Below, one piece after another: positions 34,208-42,284 of a stretch of 64,000 nt of DNA; position 1 is the stretch's first letter, and each line of letters starts with the position of its first letter. A model generated the notes under the pieces. The model had not been told where the DNA came from, searched no databases, and was given only the letters and a program-made list of their open reading frames with translations. The stretch is taken from the NCBI RefSeq assembly GCF_014199525.1, contig NZ_JACHNU010000009.1, forward strand, positions 1 through 64,000, written 5' to 3'. The stretch comes from Conexibacter arvalis. Its GTDB lineage: Bacteria > Actinomycetota > Thermoleophilia > Solirubrobacterales > Solirubrobacteraceae. Position numbers and translations under genes: made by a program.

Positions 34208-36163
34208 CTAGGCGGTCGCGGGCGCTCTGCTGCCGACGGCGGCCAGCACGCGGTCGGCGATCGCCTGGCCGGTGAAGCCGACCTCCTCGTGCAGCAGCGG
34301 CGGGGCGCCGTGGGTGACGAAGCGGTCGGGCAGGCCGACGCGCAGGATCCGCGAGGCGATGCCGCTGTCGGAGAGCGTCTCCCAGACGCCGGTGCCGAAG
34401 CCGCCGGTCAGCACGCCCTCCTCGATCGTCACGAGCAGGTCGTGCTCGGCCTGCAGCTGGGCGACGAGGCCGGCGTCGATCGGCTTCGCGAAGCGGGCGT
34501 CGGCGACGGTCGCGCGGATGCCGTGGTCGGCCAGCAGCGCGGCCGCGTCCAGCGCCTTGCCGACGCCGCTGCCGTAGCCGAGCAGGGCGACCTTGCCGTC
34601 GCCCTCGCGCAGGATCTCGCCGGTGCCGATCGGGATCGCCCGCGGCGCCGCCGGCAGCGGCGTGCCGACCGCCTCGCCGCGCGGGTAGCGCAGGGCGATC
34701 GGGCCGTCGTCGTAGAGGAGCGCCGTGTGCAGCATGTGGACCAGCTCGGCCTCGTCGCGCGGCGCCATCAGCACCATGTTCGGCAGCGCGCGCAGGTAGG
34801 CGATGTCGAAGACGCCGTGGTGGGTCGGTCCGTCGTCGCCGACCAGTCCGGCGCGGTCCATCGCGAAGACGACGTTCAGTCTCTGCAGGGCGACGTCGTG
34901 GACGATCTGGTCGTAGGCGCGCTGGAGGAAGGTCGAGTAGATCGCGGCGACCGGCTTGCAGCCCTGCAGCGCCAGGCCGGACGCGAACAGGATCGCCTGC
35001 TGCTCGGCGATGCCGACGTCGAAGTAGCGCTCCGGCAGCTCCTTCTGGAGGATGTTGAGGCCGGTGCCGGAGTTCATCGCGGCCGTTATCCCGACGACCC
35101 GCTCGTCGCGGCGGCACTCCTCCACCAGCGCGTTGCCGAAGACCTGGGTGTACTGCGGCGGCTTCGCCGGCGCCGCCGCGCCGGCGGTCGGCTTCGCGGC
35201 GGGCGCGGACGGCGCGGGCGCGCCGTTGGCGATCGACTTCGGCTTGGCGGCATGCCACTTCTCCATGCCCTCCAGGCCGCCCTCCTCGGACGGCGCGAAG
35301 CCCTTGCCCTTGACCGTCGAGATGTGGACGACGACCGGGCGCTCGGCCGCGATCGCCTCGCTCAGCGCCTCGCGCAGCGCGTGGACGTCATGGCCGTCGA
35401 TCACGCCCATGTAGGCCCAGTCGAGCTCCTCCCACAGCATCCCCGGCGCCCAGAAGGCCTTGATCGACTCCTTCAGCTGCGGGCCAAGGTGGGCGAAGCG
35501 GTCGCCGATCCCGGCCGGCAGCTTCGTCAGGAACTCCTCGCCGCCCTCGCGCGCCTTCCACAGCTTCGGGTTGAGCCGCACGCGGTTGAAGTAGCGCGAC
35601 AGCGCGCCGACGTTCGGCGAGATCGACATGCCGTTGTCGTTCAGCACGACGACCATCGGCGTGCCGAGGCCGCCGGCCTGGTGGATCGCCTCGAAGGCGA
35701 CGCCACCGGTCATCGCGCCGTCGCCGATGACGGCGACGACCGCGCCGTCCTCGCCCTGTCCCCGGCGCATCGCCTCCTTGAGGCCGACGCCGTAGCCGAT
35801 CGAGGTCGAGGCGTGGCCGGCGCCCATGATGTCGTGCTCGGACTCCTCGATCGCGCAGAACGGCGTCAGGCCGCCGTACTTGCGGATCGTCGCGAGCTGG
35901 TCGCGGCGGCCGGTGAGGACCTTGTGGGGATAAGCCTGGTGGCCGACGTCCCAGAGGATCTTGTCGCGCGGCGACTCGAGCACCGAGTGGAGCGCGACCG
36001 CCAGCTCGCAGGTGCCGAGGTTGGCGCCGAAGTGGCCGCCGATCTCGCCGACCGTCTCGATGATGTGCTCGCGCACCTCCTGCGCGAGCTGCTGCAGCTG
36101 CTCGTCGGAGAGGCCCTTGAGGTCCTCAGGCCCTTCGACGCGCGGGAGGATCGGTTCGCTCAT
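34208..36163 (-). CDS. dxs: 1-deoxy-D-xylulose-5-phosphate synthase
   Basis: The 651-residue thiamin-diphosphate enzyme condenses pyruvate and glyceraldehyde 3-phosphate, the first step of the MEP isoprenoid pathway. Seen are GHQAYPHKVLTGR, the ThDP motif from GDGAMTGG to NDNGMSISPN, the catalytic Glu in VGIAEQQAILFA and the YSTFLQRAYDQ segment. An Ala/Pro/Lys-rich linker (about residues 306-335) separates the first domain from the pyrimidine-binding domain; it is longer than usual. The ATG overlaps the prenyl synthase stop by 4 bases, so precursor synthesis and chain elongation are coupled. Confidence 0.96.
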   Translation of the reverse strand: MSEPILPRVEGPEDLKGLSDEQLQQLAQEVREHIIETVGEIGGHFGANLGTCELAVALHSVLESPRDKILWDVGHQAYPHKVLTGRRDQLATIRKYGGLTPFCAIEESEHDIMGAGHASTSIGYGVGLKEAMRRGQGEDGAVVAVIGDGAMTGGVAFEAIHQAGGLGTPMVVVLNDNGMSISPNVGALSRYFNRVRLNPKLWKAREGGEEFLTKLPAGIGDRFAHLGPQLKESIKAFWAPGMLWEELDWAYMGVIDGHDVHALREALSEAIAAERPVVVHISTVKGKGFAPSEEGGLEGMEKWHAAKPKSIANGAPAPSAPAAKPTAGAAAPAKPPQYTQVFGNALVEECRRDERVVGITAAMNSGTGLNILQKELPERYFDVGIAEQQAILFASGLALQGCKPVAAIYSTFLQRAYDQIVHDVALQRLNVVFAMDRAGLVGDDGPTHHGVFDIAYLRALPNMVLMAPRDEAELVHMLHTALLYDDGPIALRYPRGEAVGTPLPAAPRAIPIGTGEILREGDGKVALLGYGSGVGKALDAAALLADHGIRATVADARFAKPIDAGLVAQLQAEHDLLVTIEEGVLTGGFGTGVWETLSDSGIASRILRVGLPDRFVTHGAPPLLHEEVGFTGQAIADRVLAAVGSRAPATA

Positions 36164-37083
36164 GACGTTCGCGTGTAGATGAAGTCGGTGATCTGGGCCA
36201 GCTCGGCCGCGCCGCCGGGAGCGGCCTTCGCGAGCGCCGCGCGGGCGCCGCGATGCGACTCGGCCGCCAGCTCGCGCGCCCGCTCGAGGCCGAACTCGCT
36301 GACGTACGTGCGCTTGCCGAGGCGCTCGTCGCTGCCGTGGGTCTTGCCGAGTGCGTCGTCGTCTCCGACGACGTCGAGGATGTCGTCGACGATCTGGAAG
36401 AGCACGCCAAGCTCGTTCGCGAAGCTGCGGAAGGCGTCGATTGTCGCAGGTCCCCGCGTCGGGTCGAGCAGCAGCGGGCACATGATCGAGGCGCCGATCA
36501 GGCGGCCGGTCTTGAGCGCGTGCAGATGGCGCAGCCCGTCGGCCCCCTCCGGCGCCGCGTGCGCGACGTCGAGGTACTGCCCGCCGACCATCCCGTTGAT
36601 CCCGGTCGCCGACGCCAGCTCGCGCACCGCCGCCAGGATCGCCGCCGGCTCGCCGCGCTGCTGCTCCAGCACGTGCCGGAACGCCTCCGCGTAGAGGCCG
36701 TCGCCGGCGAGGATCGCGACGTTCTCGCCGAAGGCGCGATGGCAGGTCGGCCTGCCGCGGCGCAGGTCGTCGTCGTCCATCGCCGGCAGGTCGTCGTGGA
36801 TCAGCGAGTAGGTGTGGATCAGCTCGAGCGCCGCTGCGATCGGCAGCACCTCGGCCGCGTCGCGCCCGAGCGCCCGCGCCGTCGCGAGCGCCAGCACCGG
36901 GCGGATCCGCTTGCCGCCGGCCAGCAGCGAGTAGCGCATCGCCTCCTCCAGCCCGGCGACGCCGGTGGTCGCCGCGTCGGCGAAGGTCAGCCGCTCGAGG
37001 TAGCGCTCGACCTCGCGGCGGAGGTCGTCGGGGTAGGCGTCGCCGCTCATCGGGGCGGTCTCGGCGGGGGCGTCGGTGCTCAT
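36160..37083 (-). CDS. ispA: Polyprenyl diphosphate synthase (IspA type)
   Basis: The 307-residue trans-prenyltransferase has the first aspartate-rich motif HDDLPAMDDDD and the second in QIVDDILDVVGD, with GGKRIRP near the N-terminus. It would make farnesyl or geranylgeranyl diphosphate. Chain length cannot be fixed, though the residues before the first motif (ELIHTYSLIHDD) are small to medium, as in FPP/GGPP synthases. The start at 37083 is the first ATG; ATG 37050 would also work. It sits in the conserved order nusB-xseB-ispA-dxs. Confidence 0.92.
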   Translation of the reverse strand: MSTDAPAETAPMSGDAYPDDLRREVERYLERLTFADAATTGVAGLEEAMRYSLLAGGKRIRPVLALATARALGRDAAEVLPIAAALELIHTYSLIHDDLPAMDDDDLRRGRPTCHRAFGENVAILAGDGLYAEAFRHVLEQQRGEPAAILAAVRELASATGINGMVGGQYLDVAHAAPEGADGLRHLHALKTGRLIGASIMCPLLLDPTRGPATIDAFRSFANELGVLFQIVDDILDVVGDDDALGKTHGSDERLGKRTYVSEFGLERARELAAESHRGARAALAKAAPGGAAELAQITDFIYTRTS

Positions 37084-37097
37084 GGCGTTCTCTCGCG

Positions 37098-37316
37098 TCA
37101 GCTGGTCTGCGTCGGAAGGGTCGTCTGACCTGGCGCCGGCGGGTCGGCGGCGGCGCGCACGCGCCGGTCGAGCTCGTTCGCGGCGTCGCCGGCGACGCGC
37201 GCGCACTCCTCCACCAGGCGCGCCGCCTGCTCGGGCTCCAGCTCGCCGCCGCGCAGCCGCGCGGCAGCCTCCTCGAGCTGGCGGGTGAAGTACTCGAGCT
37301 GGTCGACGCTCGTCAT
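37098..37316 (-). CDS. xseB: Exonuclease VII small subunit-like protein
   Basis: The 72-residue protein resembles XseB in size, in its two-helix build and in the LEEAAARLRGGELEPEQAARL segment (XseB usually has ELE-IV-LE-GELxLEESL). Its place between nusB and ispA is the usual place of xseB in Gram-positive genomes. No xseA neighbour is present, so the assignment rests on similarity and synteny. The ATG overlaps the nusB stop by 4 bases. Confidence 0.62.
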   Translation of the reverse strand: MTSVDQLEYFTRQLEEAAARLRGGELEPEQAARLVEECARVAGDAANELDRRVRAAADPPAPGQTTLPTQTS

Positions 37317-37771
37317 CGCGGGACGCCCCCCTTGGGCCGCCGGTCGGCGCCGTTGCCGTTGCCGCCAGCGGGCGCCGGCCGCTGCTCGCGCAGGATCGCG
37401 GCGAGCACGCCGTTGACGAATCTCGGCGCCTCGGCGCCGCAGTAGGCCTTCGCCGTCTCGACCGCCTCGTCGATCGCGCCCTCGGGCGGGATCGGCCGCT
37501 CGGCCGGGACGTCGGAGGGATGGAGCATCTCCAGCAGGCCGACGCGCATGATCGAGCGCTCCAGCGGGGCGATCCGCTGCAGCGTCCAGCCCTCGGCATG
37601 GCGGCTGATCAGCCCGTCGAACTCCGCCTGGCGGGCGAGCGCGGCCTCGGCGAGCGCGCGCGTGAACGGCGCGGCCTCGCGCGAGAGCGTCTCGTCGAGC
37701 GGACGCCCCGTCAGGTCGTGCTGGTAGAGCGCGAAGACCGCCTCGCGTCGCTGATCGCTTCGACGAGCCAC
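37313..37771 (-). CDS. nusB: Transcription antitermination factor NusB
   Basis: The 152-residue all-helical protein binds boxA RNA with NusE (S10) during rRNA transcription. Recognisable segments are RRSDQRREAVFALYQHDLTG at the N-terminus, the IAPLERSIMRVGLLEM helix and AVETAKAYCGAEAPRFVNGVL at the C-terminus. A Gly/Asn/Pro-rich tail of about 25 residues follows. The start is GTG at 37771. It is 9 bases downstream of efp, the usual efp-nusB pair. Confidence 0.95.
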   Translation of the reverse strand: MARRSDQRREAVFALYQHDLTGRPLDETLSREAAPFTRALAEAALARQAEFDGLISRHAEGWTLQRIAPLERSIMRVGLLEMLHPSDVPAERPIPPEGAIDEAVETAKAYCGAEAPRFVNGVLAAILREQRPAPAGGNGNGADRRPKGGVPR

Positions 37772-37780
37772 GGCGGCGCG

Positions 37781-38341
37781 CTACGCGCGGGACACGTAGT
37801 CGCCGGAGCGCGTGTCGACCCGCACCTTGTCGCCGATGTTGACGAACAGCGGCACCTGGATGCGCGCGCCCGTCTCCAGCGTCGCCGGCTTCGTGCCGCC
37901 GCCCGACGCGGTGTCGCCGCGCAGGCCCGGCTCCGTCTCGGTGACCTCGAGATCGACGGCGCTCGGCAGCTGGATGTCGGCGGGAACCCCGTCGATCGAC
38001 AGGAGGTCGACCGTGTCGCTCGGGCGCGTCCACTGCAGCGCGTCGCCCAGCGCGGCGACCGGTATCGCCGTCTGCTCGAAGCTCTCGGCGTCCATGAAGT
38101 GGGCGTCGGTCTCGTCGGCGTAGAGGAACTGCATCTTGCGGACCTCGGTGCGGACGGCACGGAACTTCTCGCCGGCGCGGAAGGTCTTGTCGAGCATCGC
38201 GCCGTCGCTGGAGCGACGCAGCTTCGTGCGCACGAACGCGGGACCCTTGCCCGGCTTGACGTGCTGGAACTCGACCACCTTGTAGATCGTCCCGTCGACC
38301 TCGACGTGGTTGCCGTTCTTGAGCTGGTTCGTAGAAATCAT
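37781..38341 (-). CDS. efp: Translation elongation factor P
   Basis: The 186-residue factor relieves ribosome stalling at proline runs. The N-terminal KOW-like domain carries the exposed-loop sequence KPGKGPAFVR, in which the second lysine is the residue modified in other bacteria. The OB domains end in the typical IQVPLFVNIGDKVRVDTRSGDYVSRA region. It is the promoter-proximal gene of efp-nusB-xseB-ispA-dxs. No clear Shine-Dalgarno sequence precedes the ATG at 38341. The region 38342-38502 must hold divergent promoters for efp and the PAP2 gene. Confidence 0.97.
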   Translation of the reverse strand: MISTNQLKNGNHVEVDGTIYKVVEFQHVKPGKGPAFVRTKLRRSSDGAMLDKTFRAGEKFRAVRTEVRKMQFLYADETDAHFMDAESFEQTAIPVAALGDALQWTRPSDTVDLLSIDGVPADIQLPSAVDLEVTETEPGLRGDTASGGGTKPATLETGARIQVPLFVNIGDKVRVDTRSGDYVSRA

Positions 38342-38502
38342 CCGACCGGGGATTGTAGGCGTGTCGGCCGGCGGATCGCGCCCGGTCGTCAGCGGGCCTG
38401 CGAGCGCGGCCGCGCCGCGTGGCGGCGCCGGACGCGTCAGGCCCACGGCAGAGGCGACCGCCGCGTGGGGCCGGCGCTCCCCGGACGGGTAGCCTCGCGT
38501 CG

Positions 38503-39396
38503 GTGCGACCGGCCCGTCCGCTCCCGCTGCTGGCACTCGCGCTCGCCTGCGCGGCGGGCGTCGCGGCGGCGTACACGCTGCTGGTGCGGACCTACCACGG
38601 GCAGCGGCTCGACCAGGGCGCCTTCGACGGCCGCTCGCTCGCGACGCCGGGCGCCCACGACGCCGCCCAGCAGCTGCTGACGACGATCAGCATCGGCACG
38701 CTCGCGCTCGCGACCGCGGCGCTGATGGTCCAGGCGGTCGTCCGCCGCCGGATCGAGCTGGCGCTCGTCGCCGGGACCGTGATCGGCGGCTCGGTCGTCA
38801 CGACCGAGGCGCTGAAGCGGCTGCTGCCGCGCCCCGACCTGCTGATCGACGGGCGGATCTGGGAGAACAGCTTCCCCAGCGGCCACGCGACGGTCGCCTT
38901 CGCGGTCGCGGTCGCGGCGACGCTCGTCGCGCCGCGGCCGGTGCGGCGGGCGGTCGCGCTCGTCGCCGTCCTCTACGGCGCCGCGATCGGGATCGCCGTC
39001 CTCGCGGCCGGTTGGCACCGTCCGAGCGACGTCGCCGGCGCCTACTTCGTCGTCGTGCTCTGGGCCGCCGCGGTCGCGCTCGTCGACAGCCGTGCCGCGC
39101 GCCACGCGCGCGACGCCTCGCGCGCGCCGCGGCCGGCGATCGCGCGCCGCTACGTCGTGATCGGCGGGCTGCTGCTGCTCGCCGGCTACCTCGCCACGCT
39201 CGGGATCGTCGCCGCCGGGCGCGCCGGCGCCGTCGACTGGTCGGCGGTCGACGGGGCCTTCGCCGGCGCCTGCGTCACGATCGCCGGCCTCGCCGCGATC
39301 CTGATGGCGGCGCTGCTGGCCGCGATGCGTGCGGCGCTGCCCGAGCGGCGCGACGAGCCCGAACGCCGTTCGTCCAGAACCTTCGCCGGCCGCTGA
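38503..39396 (+). CDS. PAP2 superfamily membrane phosphatase
   Basis: The 297-residue protein has about seven hydrophobic segments and the three PAP2 motifs: KRLLPRP, the PSGH core in NSFPSGHATVAF, and GWHRPSDVAGAYF. It probably dephosphorylates a lipid phosphate such as phosphatidic acid, undecaprenyl diphosphate or a prenyl diphosphate on the outer face of the membrane. The GTG at 38503 begins just before the first hydrophobic segment; the frame is open further upstream but lacks family similarity. It lies opposite to the core genes on both sides, with the MFS gene 65 bases downstream. Confidence 0.87.
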   Translation: MRPARPLPLLALALACAAGVAAAYTLLVRTYHGQRLDQGAFDGRSLATPGAHDAAQQLLTTISIGTLALATAALMVQAVVRRRIELALVAGTVIGGSVVTTEALKRLLPRPDLLIDGRIWENSFPSGHATVAFAVAVAATLVAPRPVRRAVALVAVLYGAAIGIAVLAAGWHRPSDVAGAYFVVVLWAAAVALVDSRAARHARDASRAPRPAIARRYVVIGGLLLLAGYLATLGIVAAGRAGAVDWSAVDGAFAGACVTIAGLAAILMAALLAAMRAALPERRDEPERRSSRTFAGR

Positions 39397-39461
39397 CGGG
39401 TCGGTTACGGTGGCCGCGGCGCGGCGCTGCCGAGCCCTCCCCCGACATACGCTCCGCCGCG

Positions 39462-40736
39462 ATGCACCGCTTTTCGACGCTCTGGGCGCACAAGGACTTC
39501 CGCTGGCTGTTCCTGAGCCAGACGATCTCGACGACCGGCGACCGGATCGTGCTCGTCGCGCTCGCGCTGCTGGTCGCCGAGCGGACCGGCTCGACCGCCG
39601 ACCTCGGGCTCGTGCTCGGCGCCTACACCGCGGCGCAGATCGGCTTCCTGCTGCTCGGCGGCGTCTGGGCCGACCGCCTCCCCCGCCACCGGATCATGCT
39701 GTCGACCGACCTGATCCGCGGCTCGCTGCACGTGCTGCTGGCGCTGCTGATCCTCGCCGACGCGATCGAGATCTGGCAGCTCGTCGCGATCGAGGCGCTG
39801 TTCGGCGCCGCCGAGGCGTTCTTCCGGCCGGCCTTCAGCGGACTCGTCCCGCAGACCGTCCCGGAGGAGCTGATCCAGGAGGCGAACGCGCTCAACCACC
39901 TGACGCAGACGCTCGCCGAGTTCGCCGGGCCGGCGCTGGCGACCGCGCTGGTGCTGACCGTCGGCACCGGCGCTGCCTTCGCGGTCGACGCGGCGACCTT
40001 CTTCCTCAGCGCCGCGCTGCTCGCGTTCGTGCGGCCGCGCGAGCGTGGCGAGCCGGCCCGGCGCACCTCGCTGCGGCGGGAGCTGCTCGACGGCTTCCGC
40101 GAGGTCCGCTCGCGCACGTGGGTGTGGGTGACGATCGCCGTCTTCTCCTTCCAGCTGGTCGGCGCCTACGCGCCGTACGTCGTGCTCGGCCCGACCGTCG
40201 CCGGCGAGCACTACGGCGATCCGGCGCGCTTCGGCTGGCTGGCCGCGAGCGTCGGCCTCGGCACCGCCGTCGGCTCGCTGCTGGCGCTGCGCTGGCGGGC
40301 CGGCCGGCCGCTCGTCGCCGGCATCCTGCTCGTGCTGCCGTTCTGCCTGATGCTCGTCGTCTTCGCCGCCGGCCTGCCGTTCGCCGCGCTGCTGCCGGTC
40401 GGGGCCGCGACCGGCGTCGGCGTCGCGCTGTTCGGCGTCTGGTGGCAGACGACGCTCGCGGAGCGGATCCCGCCGCGGGCGCTGTCGCGCGTCACCTCCT
40501 ACGACTGGATGGGATCGCTGGCGCTGCTGCCGGTCGGCTACCTGCTCGTCGGCGTGCTCGCCGACGAGCTCGGGCCGACCGAGGTGATGGCGGCCGGCGG
40601 CCTGCTCGCGACCGCCGTGCTGCTGCTCGGGCTGCTGCCGCGCGAGACGCGCGCGCTCGGCCGCGACGCGCCGCCCGGCGCGCAGACGACCGCGGAGGGC
40701 CCCGGCGGGGAGGCCGCCGAGCCGCTCAGCCGATGA
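39462..40736 (+). CDS. MFS transporter (enterobactin-exporter-like MFS_3 family)
   Basis: The 424-residue protein has about twelve membrane segments. The N-terminal part (LWAHKDFRWLFLSQTISTTG, GGVWADRLPRHRIML) fits the MFS_3 family, which includes EntS-like and macrolide exporters. The substrate is unknown. The ATG at 39462 is preceded by no obvious ribosome-binding site. Its 3' end overlaps the 3' end of pepQ by 11 bases, tail to tail. With the PAP2 gene it forms a plus-strand insertion between the aro-pepQ and efp blocks, which are adjacent in many Gram-positive genomes. Confidence 0.88.
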   Translation: MHRFSTLWAHKDFRWLFLSQTISTTGDRIVLVALALLVAERTGSTADLGLVLGAYTAAQIGFLLLGGVWADRLPRHRIMLSTDLIRGSLHVLLALLILADAIEIWQLVAIEALFGAAEAFFRPAFSGLVPQTVPEELIQEANALNHLTQTLAEFAGPALATALVLTVGTGAAFAVDAATFFLSAALLAFVRPRERGEPARRTSLRRELLDGFREVRSRTWVWVTIAVFSFQLVGAYAPYVVLGPTVAGEHYGDPARFGWLAASVGLGTAVGSLLALRWRAGRPLVAGILLVLPFCLMLVVFAAGLPFAALLPVGAATGVGVALFGVWWQTTLAERIPPRALSRVTSYDWMGSLALLPVGYLLVGVLADELGPTEVMAAGGLLATAVLLLGLLPRETRALGRDAPPGAQTTAEGPGGEAAEPLSR

Positions 40737-41817
40737 CCGTCAGCTCCTTCGACAGCGTGCTGAGGACCTCGCGGCCGTCGTCGGTCACGAGCACGAGATC
40801 CTCGATCCGGACCCCGAGCGCGCCCGGGAGGTAGATCCCCGGCTCGACCGTCACGACGTTGCCGGCGGCGAGCGTCGCCGTCGACGCTCTCGACAGCCGC
40901 GGCGCCTCGTGGACCTCCATCCCGACGCCGTGGCCGAGGCCGTGGCCGAACCGCTCGCCGTGGCCGCCGACGGCGATCAGGTCGCGCGCGACGGCGTCGG
41001 CCGCTCTCGCGCTCAGGCCCGGGCCGACCGCGGCCAGCCCGGCGAGCTGCGCTCTCAGCACCAGCTCGTAGACGTCGCGCGTCTGCTGGTCGACCGTCCC
41101 GGTCGCGTAGGTGCGGGTGCAGTCGGAGCAGTAGCCGTCGAGCTCGGCGCCCCAGTCGATCACGACGAGCGTGCCGGCCGGGATCTCGACGTCGCGCGGC
41201 GTCGCGTGCGGCAGCGCGCCGTGGCCGCCGGCGGCGACGATCGTGTCGAAGCTCGCGGCGCGCGCGCCGAGCCGCTGCATCTCGTGCTCGAGCGCCAGCG
41301 CGACCGCGCGCTCGGTGCGGCCGACGAGGCCCTCCTCCAGCACCCGCTCCAGCGCGGCGTCGGCGAGCTGCGCCGCGGCGCGGATCCGCTCGACCTCCTG
41401 CGCGTCCTTGACCAGCCGCAGCTGCTCGACCAGCCCGCCGGCGGGGACCAGCTCGACGCGCTCGGGCAGCAGCTCGCGCAGCCGCGCGTGCGTCTTGACC
41501 GACACCTGCGCGTCGTCGAAGCCGAGCTTCACCGGCCCGTCGGGCAGGCCGGGCGCCACCTGCTCGAGCAGGTCGGTCTCCCCGATCACGCGCTCGTAGC
41601 CGTGGACCTGCTCCTCGGCCTGCGTCACGTAGCGGAAGTCGGTGACGAAGCGGCGCAGCCCGTCCGCGCCGACGACCGTGATCCCGTTGGAGCCGGTGTA
41701 GCCGGTCAGGTAGCGGACGTTGACGAGCCGCGTGACGAGCAGCGCGTCCAGCTCGCGCTCGGCCGCGAGTGCGGCGAGGCGGTCGGCGCGGGTCGCGGTC
41801 TGGCTGGCGGTGCTCAT
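40726..41817 (-). CDS. pepQ: Xaa-Pro peptidase (M24B family)
   Basis: The 363-residue metallopeptidase has an N-terminal creatinase-like domain (about 1-135) and a pita-bread catalytic domain. Metal ligands are visible: the two Asp in VVIDWGAELDGYCSDCTRT, His in GHGLGHGVGMEVHE, Glu in TVEPGIYLPG and Glu in GVRIEDL. It releases the N-terminal residue before proline. Position next to aroQ and, ancestrally, efp is conserved in Gram-positive bacteria. The ATG at 41817 overlaps the aroQ stop by 4 bases. Confidence 0.93.
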   Translation of the reverse strand: MSTASQTATRADRLAALAAERELDALLVTRLVNVRYLTGYTGSNGITVVGADGLRRFVTDFRYVTQAEEQVHGYERVIGETDLLEQVAPGLPDGPVKLGFDDAQVSVKTHARLRELLPERVELVPAGGLVEQLRLVKDAQEVERIRAAAQLADAALERVLEEGLVGRTERAVALALEHEMQRLGARAASFDTIVAAGGHGALPHATPRDVEIPAGTLVVIDWGAELDGYCSDCTRTYATGTVDQQTRDVYELVLRAQLAGLAAVGPGLSARAADAVARDLIAVGGHGERFGHGLGHGVGMEVHEAPRLSRASTATLAAGNVVTVEPGIYLPGALGVRIEDLVLVTDDGREVLSTLSKELTVIG

Positions 41818-42284
41818 GCGGCGGCATCCCCTCTCGGCTCCGGGTCCAACGCCTCTCGTACCCGTTCGAGCGCGTCGCGGTACCCGTCGGCGCCCTTGCC
41901 GGCGACCGTCGCGACGCAGAGGTCGCGGATCACCGACAGCTGGCGCCACTCCTCACGCGCGTGCACGTCGGAGAGGTGGACCTCGACGCTCGGCAGCTGG
42001 GTGATCTCCAGCGCGTCGCGGATCGCCCACGAGTAGTGGGTCCACGCCCCCGGGTTGAGGATCAGCCCGTCGGCCAGCTCCGAGGCGCGGTGGAGGTACT
42101 CGACGAACTCGCCCTCGTGGTTGGTCTGGAAGAACTGCACCTTGAGGCCCAGCTCCTCGGCGAAGCCGGAGATCTTCCGCTCCAGCTGGTCGAGCGTGAG
42201 CGCGCCGTAGTGGTCGGGGTCGCGGCGGCCGAGCTGGTCGAGATTGACCCCGTGCAGGACGGCGACGCGATCCCGGCGGCTCAC
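41814..42284 (-). CDS. aroQ: 3-dehydroquinate dehydratase, type II
   Basis: The 156-residue enzyme catalyses the third step of the shikimate pathway. Conserved segments are HGVNLDQLG, the catalytic tyrosine in RRDPDHYG, the FFQTNHEGEFVEYLH loop, NPGAWTHYSWAIRDAL, the substrate-binding EVHLSDVHAREEWR region with its catalytic His and Arg. The first loop departs from the usual NGPNLNLLG. GTG at 42284 overlaps the aroKB stop by 4 bases. The aroC-aroKB-aroQ-pepQ genes are joined by 4-base overlaps throughout. Confidence 0.95.
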   Translation of the reverse strand: MSRRDRVAVLHGVNLDQLGRRDPDHYGALTLDQLERKISGFAEELGLKVQFFQTNHEGEFVEYLHRASELADGLILNPGAWTHYSWAIRDALEITQLPSVEVHLSDVHAREEWRQLSVIRDLCVATVAGKGADGYRDALERVREALDPEPRGDAAA

